Made by a program: the position numbers and the translations under genes
Notes under the pieces: generated by a model
Told to the model about the DNA's origin: nothing
Databases searched by the model: none
The model's input: the letters and a program-made list of their open reading frames with translations, nothing else
Shown: one piece after another, positions 44,238-52,413 of the stretch
Layout: every line of letters begins with the position of its first letter
How positions within the stretch are numbered: position 1 is the first letter of the stretch
Assembly (NCBI GenBank): GCA_027355725.1
Contig: DAIEHI010000104.1
Location: 1-64,000 of the forward strand
Source of the DNA: Acidimicrobiaceae bacterium
GTDB lineage: Bacteria > Actinomycetota > Acidimicrobiia > Acidimicrobiales > RAAP-2
Length of the DNA stretch: 64,000 nt
Direction of reading: 5' to 3'

Positions 44238-45031
44238 AGAGAATCGCGTTGTGAACTGACGCCCACGGGTTCAAAGTCGAGCAACGTCTCACTGCGAAGG
44301 CCCAGACGAATGGTTTCGAGGCCAATGATTTCCGCGGGGGCAATGTTGCCGAGGTTGACGTCGGTGCCAACGCGGCGCACGAAGAAGCTCTGCAACTCCA
44401 TGGAAGGGGCCTCGAACAGCAACTTGTTGACGTCAATGGGACTGTCGAGGATGTCCTCGACGAGGCCGAAGCGCAGTTCTCCGTTGGGTCGACATATCCC
44501 GCCGTGCCCACTTTCGCGGGTCTCGAGGGTCACGAGTTGCGCACCCGCGTCGATGTCGTCAGTGATGTAGGTGATCCATCGGCTGGGCGCCATGTTCTCG
44601 GAACGAACGTTGTCCTTGGAGCCGACTTCTGAGATGACATTGAAGTCCTTGGCAAGTTCAGCAACGTACTCGGACTTGCGGGCGTCACTCAGGTCAATGG
44701 TCCCATTGGAGACTTCAACGTACTCGGCCCCGTAGTCACGCAACAGTTCGCGGAATTGGTTGAAACGGTTCTGGATGATGTACTTCTCAAAGAGGGTTCC
44801 GCCCATGTAGAACGCGACACCCTCGCTCTGGAGAAGCGCGATCTTCTTGTGCATATCTCGGGTGACCACTGAGGTGCCCCAGCCAAACTTCACGAAGTCA
44901 AGGTGGTCAGAAGTGCTCTCGACGATGTCGGCGAAGTAGTTGTAGGGCAGACCCTTGTCGATCGACATGGTGAATCCCGCTTTTCGCGGCTTGTGGCTTC
45001 GCGCTGGGAGTTGGAGGTGCGTAGGAGCCAT
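44234..45031 (-). CDS. Phosphosulfolactate synthase (ComA)-like protein
   Basis: A 265-residue TIM-barrel protein with the ComA family pattern: KPRKAGFTMSIDKGLP, LDFVKFGWGTSVV, GVAFYMGGTLFE and EVSNGTIDLSD. ComA adds sulfite to phosphoenolpyruvate to make phosphosulfolactate, first step of one coenzyme M route; Bacillus uses a homologue to make sulfolactate in spores. No ComB or ComC homologue is present, so the reaction here may differ. First gene of an operon with the VOC and ANL genes. Confidence 0.85.
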   Translation of the reverse strand: MAPTHLQLPARSHKPRKAGFTMSIDKGLPYNYFADIVESTSDHLDFVKFGWGTSVVTRDMHKKIALLQSEGVAFYMGGTLFEKYIIQNRFNQFRELLRDYGAEYVEVSNGTIDLSDARKSEYVAELAKDFNVISEVGSKDNVRSENMAPSRWITYITDDIDAGAQLVTLETRESGHGGICRPNGELRFGLVEDILDSPIDVNKLLFEAPSMELQSFFVRRVGTDVNLGNIAPAEIIGLETIRLGLRSETLLDFEPVGVSSQRDSL

Positions 45032-45298
45032 ACATGTCCATTCTCGTGAGCTCGTCTCTGGTGAAATCTCGTGTGGACTTCAAACGGCTAATACTGATGC
45101 TAAAACTTGACCCTCCGGATTTCTGGGGGAGAGAGTTAGAAAATCGTGAGAATCTTTATCTGATTGGCTCGTGGTCCCCACAACGGTGACAAAAGCGCGC
45201 TTGATACTCTGCAGTAGTGGGACAGTACATCCCGGAGGCTCACATGTGCCATCCATGGCGCCACATTGTATGTGGCACGGTCGCGGCGCTGGGGTGAC
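45032..45298. other. Intergenic region before the ComA-like operon
   Basis: No convincing gene lies in these 267 bases. It must hold the operon promoter (minus strand), but I could not settle on hexamers. A perfect hairpin, GCCACAT-TGT-ATGTGGC, is at 45260-45276, 23 bases downstream of the aldehyde dehydrogenase stop; it lacks a T-run, so termination is uncertain. Confidence 0.5.
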
Positions 45299-46798
45299 TC
45301 AACTGGTCTTGATCCAGACGGCTTTTGTTTCGAGGAATTCATCGAGGTGCTCGACGCCGCCTTCACGGCCGTATCCGCTCATCTTGTAGCCACCAAAGGG
45401 GACGGCCGGATCCATGAGGTTGTAGCAATTCACCCATACCGAACCCGCACGAATGGCTTTGGCGAAACGGTGGGCCTTGGAGACGTTCTCGGTCCACACG
45501 CCACTTCCCAGACCGAAGGTGGTGGCGTTGGCTCGACTGATGAGGTCTTCGACATCATCAAAGGCGATCGCCGACACCACGGGACCAAAGATCTCCTCAG
45601 TGGCTACGCGCATCTCGTCGCGAACGTCGGTGAAGATGGTGGGCGCCACAAAGTACCCCTTCGACAGTTCGCCGGCGACGAGACGTTCGCCCCCGACCAG
45701 TACGTTCGCGCCTTCGTTTCGAGCGATATCGAAGTACCCCACGACTCGGTCGAGTTGGGTTTGTGAAACTACCGGCCCCAATTGGACTCCCTCACTCAGA
45801 CCATTGCCGACGCTCAGCCCCTCAGCGAACTTGGCCACTCTCTGCATGAAGTCCTCGTAGATCGATCTTTCGACGAAGAGTCGCGTACCGGCACTGCAGA
45901 CTTGACCTGAGTTGCCAAAGGCCGCGAGTGCAGCGCCCGGGACCGCTTGGTCGAGGTCGGCGTCGGCGAAGATGATGTTGGGTGATTTGCCTCCAAGCTC
46001 GAGGGTGACGCGCTTGAGATTGCCCGCAGATGAACGAAGGATTGCCTGGCCCGTTGCGGTCGACCCGGTGAAGGCAATCTTGTCGACGTCATCGTGTGCC
46101 GCGAGGGCCGCGCCCGCAATCTCGCCTACTCCGGGCACGACATTGAGCACACCATCGGGAAGTCCTGCCTCGAGCAGCAGTTCTCCGAGCAGCAATGCCG
46201 TGAGCGACGCCTCCTCGGCAGGCTTCAGCACCACCGTGCAGCCGGCCGCGAGCGCGGCACCGACTTTCCAGATGAACGCAATGTGCGGATTGTTCCAAGG
46301 GATGATCGCCCCGACCACTCCGACAGGTTCCTTCAGGGTGTAGGTGAGATAGTCCCCGGGAATGGAGTTCTCAATGGTGTCCCCACGCAGCGCGGTGGTG
46401 AGTCCGGCGTAGAAGCGCATCATCCCAACTGCCCGGCGTCGATTCCCCATCGTCCTTGTGAGCGGCATGCCCATGTCAAGCGTGTCGAGTCGCGCGATCT
46501 CATCGTGGCGCGCCTCGACCAGGTCGGCGAAGCGTGAGAGGATCGTCTGGCGATCGAAGGGCTTCATCTTGCTCCATCGGCCGTCGTCGAACGCGCGCCT
46601 TGCCGCAGCGACCGCAAGGTCTATGTCGGTGGCGTCACCCTCGCTGACGCGCGCGAGCATTTCGCCGGTAGCGGGGTTGAGGCTTTCGAACGTGCGACCC
46701 GAAGTCGCATCGACCCATCGTCCGTCGATCAACAGCCGCTTAAGGCCCCCATCGATAAATGCGTGGTGCGATGGTGCAGTTCGCTCGTCGACGCTCAT
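45299..46798 (-). CDS. NAD(P)-dependent aldehyde dehydrogenase
   Basis: A 499-residue ALDH: Rossmann-site segments IIPWNNPHIAFIWK and FTGSTATGQ, catalytic Glu in LELGGKSPN and catalytic Cys in GQVCSAGTR. The start at 46798 (MSVDERTAPS) has AAGGAG upstream; the track start at 46858 adds 20 unlikely residues. It lies upstream of the ComA-like operon on the same strand, separated by 267 bases, so a link is possible but not required. Aldehyde substrate unknown. Confidence 0.9.
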   Translation of the reverse strand: MSVDERTAPSHHAFIDGGLKRLLIDGRWVDATSGRTFESLNPATGEMLARVSEGDATDIDLAVAAARRAFDDGRWSKMKPFDRQTILSRFADLVEARHDEIARLDTLDMGMPLTRTMGNRRRAVGMMRFYAGLTTALRGDTIENSIPGDYLTYTLKEPVGVVGAIIPWNNPHIAFIWKVGAALAAGCTVVLKPAEEASLTALLLGELLLEAGLPDGVLNVVPGVGEIAGAALAAHDDVDKIAFTGSTATGQAILRSSAGNLKRVTLELGGKSPNIIFADADLDQAVPGAALAAFGNSGQVCSAGTRLFVERSIYEDFMQRVAKFAEGLSVGNGLSEGVQLGPVVSQTQLDRVVGYFDIARNEGANVLVGGERLVAGELSKGYFVAPTIFTDVRDEMRVATEEIFGPVVSAIAFDDVEDLISRANATTFGLGSGVWTENVSKAHRFAKAIRAGSVWVNCYNLMDPAVPFGGYKMSGYGREGGVEHLDEFLETKAVWIKTS

Positions 46799-46933
46799 AG
46801 TGCTCCTTGATCGCGCAGCGCACGAACCAGCGGAGCTCATCAACACCGGGCTAGCCACATCGTTCGAGCGCTGCTAGCTGTTAGGCCAACGATACCGTGG
46901 GATGGAGCGCCGGTTCTTCGCTGTTGAAGCCGT

Positions 46934-47851
46934 CTACCAGGTCGTGGGGAGTTTTGCGACGATGGCCTCGGCGATGGCGCGGTAGCCATCATTGTTGGGA
47001 TGGTCGTCAGGTCCCCATGGTGGGGGAGTGCACATCCAGGTCAACGTACAGGCACTGGCGACGTTCTGTGGAACCACGCCGACGTTGGGGAGTGTCGCGG
47101 GAGAAAGGTTGGCACTCTTGAACTGGCCGGCGATATTTGCAGTGGGAATGTGGGCCGCGGTGTAGATGCTCTCGAGTAGGTCATCCAGTTGAGTCATCAC
47201 CTGGAGCGATTGAGTGGCGGCGGTGATGCTGGTACCACCTTTTAGATAGTGCGCCAAAAACGGGTCGCCGTACTCGAGGCCAACGAAATGCACGTGGGGG
47301 CCGGCGGCGGCCTTCAACTGGTCGAGCACTTTGGGTAAATCGTCGCGTACGTAGGAGATGCCCTGTTCGGCGCACGTCATGTCAATGACCGCAGTGTTGA
47401 GACAGGGGCGCACGTCGTTGAAGCCGAGATCGATGGTGACGAGCCCGACGGAATTGGTATTGGCCTGGAGGAATTTGAGGGCCACTGGCAGCTGGCGATT
47501 TGGCAGGGTGTAGCAGTGGTCACCCGACAAGAGCATTGACTCTGCCGTCTCTCCCGGGCAACCGATTTGGCGCAATTTGAGGTTGACGCCTTTCGCCCTC
47601 TCGAAGGCGACCACATCGTTGGCGTAGCCAGTGTCGGTACGGTGTCCGTTGTGATGGACAATGCCCGTGGGCTGAAAACCGAGCGACGCTGACGCGCCAA
47701 CGTCGAGATAGAAGCCAGAGACGCCCGTCGTGCTCGCTCCCGTCGTGCTCGGCAGGAACACGTGAGTTACGAGCCCCGCACCGATCACGCATACCACCGC
47801 CGCGATCGCAATGACTGCTGGGCCTCTTCGTCTCTTTCTACGATGACGCAT
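46934..47851 (-). CDS. Secreted SGNH/GDSL-type hydrolase
   Basis: A 305-residue protein with a basic N-terminus and one hydrophobic signal-anchor segment (GPAVIAIAAVVCVIGAGLV). SGNH blocks are visible: LDVGASASLGFQ (block I, with GAS in place of GDS), LGFND (block III) and DDHPNNDGY (block V with the Asp-His pair). Substrate is likely an ester of an envelope or extracellular compound. Its 5' side faces the structured region 47923-47994. Confidence 0.8.
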   Translation of the reverse strand: MRHRRKRRRGPAVIAIAAVVCVIGAGLVTHVFLPSTTGASTTGVSGFYLDVGASASLGFQPTGIVHHNGHRTDTGYANDVVAFERAKGVNLKLRQIGCPGETAESMLLSGDHCYTLPNRQLPVALKFLQANTNSVGLVTIDLGFNDVRPCLNTAVIDMTCAEQGISYVRDDLPKVLDQLKAAAGPHVHFVGLEYGDPFLAHYLKGGTSITAATQSLQVMTQLDDLLESIYTAAHIPTANIAGQFKSANLSPATLPNVGVVPQNVASACTLTWMCTPPPWGPDDHPNNDGYRAIAEAIVAKLPTTW

Positions 47852-47922
47852 TCGTTCCCCAAATCGTTTTCATTGCCGTCAGTGTCCCGTCACATTGATT
47901 GCGAGTGGGCTACTTCGTGTCT

Positions 47923-47994
47923 GTGATGAAGAATACGAACGTCACTGCGCACCTCGGGCACAACGAATTCAACTATCTTCATCACGTTGTGCCC
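47923..47994. ncRNA. Interleaved complementary segments, possible pseudoknot RNA or compound operator
   Basis: Segment A GTGATGAAGA (47923-47932) is perfectly complementary to A' TCTTCATCAC (47976-47985), and B GGGCACAACG (47956-47965) to B' CGTTGTGCCC (47985-47994). The order A-B-A'-B' is that of an H-type pseudoknot or of two mutually exclusive hairpins. It lies between the SGNH gene and the HAD gene, which diverge, and could be in the 5' UTR of either. I recognise no riboswitch class. The rest of this 250-base gap holds no gene. Confidence 0.45.
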
Positions 47995-48099
47995 TCTATC
48001 CTACTGCGGGGTTCAACAAAGTTGAGTCTTAGAATTTAGTGAGTCTGCTCATGTATGGTCTATTGCAGCAATCAAACGTCCGAGGAGTGTCTGCGCGCA

Positions 48100-48936
48100 A
48101 TGTCACTGACCAAGACTCCACAGGCCAAGTCGCATATTTCCCACGCTCACCAGATCAGCTCGTGGTTGATTGATATGGATGGCGTCCTTGTACGCGAGGA
48201 CCACCCCATCGAAGGGGCGAATCGTTTTCTTGAGTTCCTGCGCACGTCTGAGACGCCATTCCTCGTTCTCACCAACAATTCGATGTTTACCCCTCGCGAC
48301 CTCAGCGCTCGTCTCAAGTGGAGTGGCATTGAAGTCCCCGAGGACCACATTTGGACCTCGGCTCTGGCCACCGCGGTCTTTCTCGATACTCAGCGCCCTA
48401 AGGGTTCAGCGTTCGTGATTGGCGAGGTTGGTCTTACGACCGCACTGCACGAAGTTGGCTACACGCTTTCAGAGATGAATCCCGATTACGTGGTGATCGG
48501 TGAAACGCGTAGCTACAGTTTTGATCGCATCACCAAGGCCATTCGTCTCGTTGCCCAAGGCGCGCGATTCATCGCCACCAATCCTGACCCAACCGGACCA
48601 AGTGTCGACGGCCCGTTACCCGCCACCGGCGCCGTCGCCGCGTTGATTAGTCGTGCAACGGGCAAGGTTCCATATTTTGTGGGTAAGCCGAACCCGCTCA
48701 TGATCAGGTCAGCCCTTCGAGCGCTGAACGCACATTCAGAGACCACCGCGATGGTCGGAGATCGAATGGACACTGATGTGGTCGCGGGACTTGAGGCAGG
48801 GCTGCACACCGTGCTCGTCCTCTCGGGACTCTCCAACGAAGACGCCGCTGAGCACTTCCCATACAGACCTTCGAGGATCGTCAGTTCAGTCGCCGTGTTG
48901 GCTGACGAACTGGAGGCTGAGCAGCACAAGGATTGA
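48100..48936 (+). CDS. HAD-superfamily hydrolase, subfamily IIA (NagD-like)
   Basis: A 278-residue phosphatase with nucleophile motif LIDMDGVLVRED, FLVLTNNSMF (motif II) and VGKPNPLMI plus VGDRMDTDV (motifs III and IV). NagD-type enzymes dephosphorylate nucleotides or sugar phosphates. The ATG at 48100 has GAGGAG 12 bases upstream; the track start at 48055 would add 15 residues. Either is possible. Confidence 0.86.
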   Translation: MSLTKTPQAKSHISHAHQISSWLIDMDGVLVREDHPIEGANRFLEFLRTSETPFLVLTNNSMFTPRDLSARLKWSGIEVPEDHIWTSALATAVFLDTQRPKGSAFVIGEVGLTTALHEVGYTLSEMNPDYVVIGETRSYSFDRITKAIRLVAQGARFIATNPDPTGPSVDGPLPATGAVAALISRATGKVPYFVGKPNPLMIRSALRALNAHSETTAMVGDRMDTDVVAGLEAGLHTVLVLSGLSNEDAAEHFPYRPSRIVSSVAVLADELEAEQHKD

Positions 48937-48967
48937 CCTCGCGGTTCATGCGCGTGCTCAGGTCACG

Positions 48968-49957
48968 CTACTGAACGGTGACCAAGGTACCGATCGGCGT
49001 GTGGGGCCATACCACTGCGGCGTGCGCGAATGTCATCTCCACGCAACCAAGACTCTGCGGATAGCCGTACTGCGAACGAAGAAAGCCGTGCAGTGCGTCG
49101 CCACCATGGAAATACGAAACCCACGGGATGCCGGTGTCGTGATACTTCGTGCCGTCTGGGTTCGTACCTGACATGGTGGTCGTCGTGTAGCGAAGGTAGA
49201 CCGGGTACGTTCCATTCTGGGTCGGCGATGCCGGTATGCCGGTATTGACTGCCGTGGTGAAGACGATCTTGCCGTTGATGTAGAGCTTCAATTGCTGGGG
49301 GACTCGCTGGCTTACCAGAACGTAACTGTAATTGGTCGGGTCGAAGTGCTTTTCGATGACCGCAGTCACGATTGCGTGCCACGAGGCAGGGCTATTAGCA
49401 CCTGTCGTTGGCAGGTTGTGGTCGGACTGAAACCTCATCAGGGCACCCTCGAGGACCACGTTGTTGGTTCCGACGCTCCACTGCGACTTGAGCGCACCCG
49501 GCAATGACGGAAAGCGCCACACGAATTTTCCCTTTTCGAGTGTCGTACTGAGAGCGGTCGAGATTGGCGTCGCTGGAGTTGTCGTTGTCGTCACGGGCGC
49601 GCTTGTCGTGGTCGTGGTGGAAGTCGTCGAAGTCGAAGTGGTGGTCGATGTTGAGGTCGTGCTTGAAGCCGGTACCGTAGTCGTCGTTGAGGTTGTTGTT
49701 GTGACACTCGTGGGCTGTCGAAGCTCAAGAGGAAGATAGTGAAGCACGGCGAGGAATTGATCTTCGAGTCGTATGGAGAAGGGGACACGAGCCGCGCGCT
49801 GCGCGATCGAGAGTTGTCTCGAGTGCTCCATGGACATCGAAGCCGCTCGCGGCGTCCCGCTCGCGCTCGACAAAGTCGCCGGCGACACCGCCTGGGAAGC
49901 CAACACCGCAGTAGCGATCAGCGATCCCATCAGGTAGGGGGTTCGAGGGGCCTTCAT
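48968..49957 (-). CDS. L,D-transpeptidase (YkuD domain), paralogue 2
   Basis: A 329-residue secreted enzyme with signal peptide (IATAVLASQAVSPATLSSA), a long Thr/Ser-rich linker (about residues 80-130), the peptidoglycan-binding-like segment GALMRFQSDHNLPTTG and a catalytic motif HGFLRSQYGYPQSLGCVEM. The catalytic domain closely resembles that of paralogue 1. The linker, absent from paralogue 1, suggests reach through or attachment within the wall. Confidence 0.9.
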   Translation of the reverse strand: MKAPRTPYLMGSLIATAVLASQAVSPATLSSASGTPRAASMSMEHSRQLSIAQRAARVPFSIRLEDQFLAVLHYLPLELRQPTSVTTTTSTTTTVPASSTTSTSTTTSTSTTSTTTTTSAPVTTTTTPATPISTALSTTLEKGKFVWRFPSLPGALKSQWSVGTNNVVLEGALMRFQSDHNLPTTGANSPASWHAIVTAVIEKHFDPTNYSYVLVSQRVPQQLKLYINGKIVFTTAVNTGIPASPTQNGTYPVYLRYTTTTMSGTNPDGTKYHDTGIPWVSYFHGGDALHGFLRSQYGYPQSLGCVEMTFAHAAVVWPHTPIGTLVTVQ

Positions 49958-49963
49958 CCCTCG

Positions 49964-49969
49964 ATCTTA
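49964..49969 (-). promoter_or_regulatory. Leaderless -10 element of L,D-transpeptidase 2
   Basis: Minus-strand TAAGAT, CGAGGG, then ATG 49957. Confidence 0.5.
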
Positions 49970-50183
49970 CTGAGTCGGCGATTTGATCCAATCGCCTCGA
50001 TACTCGAACGACGATGATTCGATAGGACGGGAACATTGGAGCCGCCGCCGCTTCTTGAGTGCGTTATTGACGAATTCACGCCATCTCGATCTTGGGTGAG
50101 CGCCGAAGCGTCGCGTACGAGGGTTTACGATATTTTTAACTTCGACCAGTTGGCGTGTGACACCTGGCTGCAAAGGTTGATGC

Positions 50184-50846
50184 GTGGCACGAAAGTATCT
50201 GCGAGTACCAGAACTCATTGTGGGCTTTGACACTGAGACGACTGGCCTCGATGTCGCCTCCGAGAGGGCAATATCCTACGGATTCTGTGCCTATCACTAC
50301 GGGCAACTTCAATGGAGTGAGCAATTCTTCGTCGTACCTGATCGACCGATCGCTGCCGCAGCGCAACGCGTGCACGGCCTGTCACTCGAGTCGCTCGAGG
50401 AACGACGCTCGACCCACCAGGTGTTCAGTGTGGAAGGTGGGCTCATTCGTGCGGCCGAGATATTGCGAGGATTTCAAGACCAAGGAGCGCACGTCGTTGG
50501 CGCCAACGTCGTGCGCTTCGACATCGAGATGCTGCGTCGTAGTTATCAGTCGGTACTCGGCAAGAACCTGAACGACGATTTTCTCGACGTGTCCTTGCTG
50601 CAGGTCATCGACGTCATCGAACATGACTGGGCGATCGAGCCAGACCGCACGGCGCGTCCTCGCAGGGGCCTTGAGCAACTCTGTCTCTACTACGGCATTG
50701 AACCGGGGGGACATGATGCGCTCAGCGATGCCCGTGCCACAGTTGAGGTGTTCCTCGAACAGGTGGTGCGCAACAACAAGGGCCAGGCCACTTTGAACTT
50801 GGAGGCCCCGTCAATCACTACTGACGATGCTCTCGAAGTCCGCTAA
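50184..50846 (+). CDS. DEDDh-family 3'-5' exonuclease
   Basis: A 220-residue exonuclease of the DnaQ/RNase T fold: ExoI GFDTETTGLD near residue 14, ExoII NVVRFDIEML near 112, and ExoIII HDALSDARAT near 185 (the DEDDh histidine). It lacks polymerase-subunit features, so it could act in DNA repair or RNA processing. Start is GTG with AAAGG about eight bases upstream. Confidence 0.87.
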   Translation: MARKYLRVPELIVGFDTETTGLDVASERAISYGFCAYHYGQLQWSEQFFVVPDRPIAAAAQRVHGLSLESLEERRSTHQVFSVEGGLIRAAEILRGFQDQGAHVVGANVVRFDIEMLRRSYQSVLGKNLNDDFLDVSLLQVIDVIEHDWAIEPDRTARPRRGLEQLCLYYGIEPGGHDALSDARATVEVFLEQVVRNNKGQATLNLEAPSITTDDALEVR

Positions 50847-50901
50847 GTGTTGATATCGCGGTATTTCCAAAGTGGTCCAGGTGGTAGGGTTGAAGCCTTA
50901 G

Positions 50902-50978
50902 GGGCCGTTGGCGCAGTCTGGTAGCGCACTTGCATGACACGCAAGGGGTCACAGGTTCAAGTCCTGTACGGCCCACCA
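50902..50978 (+). tRNA. tRNA-Val (GAC)
   Basis: The acceptor GGGCCGT pairs with ACGGCCC, anticodon stem CTTGC/GCAAG encloses ATGACAC, giving anticodon GAC, and the T arm is ACAGGTTCAAGTCCTGT. CCA is encoded. A TAGGGT at 50885-50890 could be its -10. Confidence 0.96.
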
Positions 50979-51104
50979 CATTGATCTAACAGATTTCCTG
51001 GGATGGTCGAACTCTGAGATGCGCGCAGTGAGTCTTAATTGCTATCAGCACTCAATAGTGCTCGGCCTATTGGTTTAACTTCACGGTTTCGATGGTCCCT
51101 CGGG

Positions 51105-51110
51105 TAGATT
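51105..51110 (+). promoter_or_regulatory. Leaderless -10 element of the AraC gene
   Basis: TAGATT, seven bases (CAGGGTT), then ATG 51118. Confidence 0.55.
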
Positions 51111-51117
51111 CAGGGTT

Positions 51118-51558
51118 ATGACGCCCCAAGACTTGGCTGACTTGGTATTGCTTCGCAGAGCGCGAGACCGAATGGACCGTGACTACGCCCAGCCTTTGGA
51201 CCTCGCCGACCTCGCCGACACTGCTCTCATGTCGAGCGCACATTTTTCGCGCAGATTCCTGGCCACCTACGGCGAGACGCCGTACTGCTATCTCATGACG
51301 CGACGCATTGAACGAGCGAAGGCGCTCCTTCGACTTGGCGAGTCGGTGACCGATACGTGTTTCGCAGTTGGCTACGCCTCGCTCGGATCGTTTAGCTCGC
51401 GTTTCACAGAGGTGGTGGGTGTGACGCCGTCACAGTACCGTGGGCATGACCATCACGTTCTCGAGGCGATTCCGCCGTGCGTGAGCAAATACATCATGCG
51501 ACCGCGACGGCGAGCCGAAGCCTCTTCGCGCTCGACGTCGTCTCCAGCCGCTCAATGA
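51118..51558 (+). CDS. AraC-family transcriptional regulator (DNA-binding domain only)
   Basis: A 146-residue protein consisting almost only of the double HTH: LDLADLADTALMSSAHFSRRF and the second helix pair VTDTCFAVGYASLGSFSSRFTEVVGVTPSQYR. No separate ligand-binding domain is present. The VOC protein 84 bases downstream is a likely partner gene; this HTH-plus-VOC pairing is frequent in actinobacteria. Confidence 0.9.
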   Translation: MTPQDLADLVLLRRARDRMDRDYAQPLDLADLADTALMSSAHFSRRFLATYGETPYCYLMTRRIERAKALLRLGESVTDTCFAVGYASLGSFSSRFTEVVGVTPSQYRGHDHHVLEAIPPCVSKYIMRPRRRAEASSRSTSSPAAQ

Positions 51559-51630
51559 TCGCACAGGAGGTGAGCAACCTTCGCCAGCGACAAAGCAGGA
51601 TTGGAGAAGTATTCGAGCAACCTCAGCCCT

Positions 51631-51636
51631 TAGGAT
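51631..51636 (+). promoter_or_regulatory. Leaderless -10 element of the second VOC gene
   Basis: TAGGAT, TTCGTT, then ATG 51643. Confidence 0.55.
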
Positions 51637-51642
51637 TTCGTT

Positions 51643-52041
51643 ATGACAATCTCAGTTTCCTCAATGTTCATCGCGGTCCATGACCTCGACGCAGCGCTCG
51701 AGTTCTACCGTGACGCTCTAGGACTTGAAGTTCGCAACGATGTCGCCGCTGGCGGCTTTCGTTGGGTCACCGTCGGCGCTCCGAGACAGGCGGTTGACAT
51801 CGTGTTGTCTCAACCGCACGGCGGTCGCTCACAGACCGAAGGCGACGCACTCCTAGCGCTCGTGACCCAAGGGTCGTTGCAGGCAGCGATCTTTCGAAGC
51901 GACGATCTCGATGCCACTTTTGAGAAAGTCCGCTCTTCGGGCGCAGAAGTCCTCCAGGAACCAACCGCCCAACCGTGGGGGGTGCGCGACTGCGCCTTTC
52001 GAGATCCGTCGGGCAACCTTGTACGCATTGCCCAGAGCTGA
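51643..52041 (+). CDS. VOC-family protein (glyoxalase-like)
   Basis: A 132-residue vicinal-oxygen-chelate protein: FIAVHDLDAALEFYRDALGLEV and the C-terminal AFRDPSGNLVRIAQ segment are typical. It resembles glyoxalase/bleomycin-resistance proteins found after AraC regulators. Enzyme activity unproven. Confidence 0.87.
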   Translation: MTISVSSMFIAVHDLDAALEFYRDALGLEVRNDVAAGGFRWVTVGAPRQAVDIVLSQPHGGRSQTEGDALLALVTQGSLQAAIFRSDDLDATFEKVRSSGAEVLQEPTAQPWGVRDCAFRDPSGNLVRIAQS

Positions 52042-52413
52042 ATCCTGTCGTGGTTGGAGGACGTTGGAGTCTCCGCGACGGGTCGACTGAGTGTCCTCTC
52101 CTGGTGCGGGCGACAACGGGTGGCCTCGTGATGATGCCTGACAGATGATGTGATCGACGAGTGCGGCTTGATCGACACGTCGCGGAGGATTGCTTGATCC
52201 GGCAAGTCGAAGGGTCGCGCCGTTCGTAGTTGGTGCCAACGAGAAGCCAGACGAAGTTCCTCACTGAGGGTCAGCTCGTTCCGATCAGTGTTGTGAGTTC
52301 ATGCTTGTTCGAAAGTGAGCCGTTATGGGGTCGCGTTGGCGTGATCAAGGTGCGTAGTGTGGACGGCGTACGGCATTGATATCACCCAGGAAGATCGGGA
52401 GGTGCGGCCCGAA
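52042..52413. other. Noncoding region before the GGDEF pair
   Basis: No convincing gene in about 370 bases; the minus-strand ORFs here are extensions of frames antisense to the VOC gene. CTCCGCGACG (52071-52080) is perfectly complementary to CGTCGCGGAG (52178-52187), and TGATCGAC occurs twice (near 52151 and 52170). The promoter of the GGDEF gene should lie at its 3' end. Confidence 0.4.

Noticed and set aside
49580-49710. Repetitive GTCGTGGTG-like tract that resembles a simple repeat or array
   Set aside because: It is the minus-strand coding sequence for the Thr/Ser-rich linker of L,D-transpeptidase 2, not a CRISPR or noncoding repeat.
51767-52264. Minus-strand ORFs across the second VOC gene and following gap
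   Set aside because: Antisense to a clear VOC gene; composition is typical of shadow frames.
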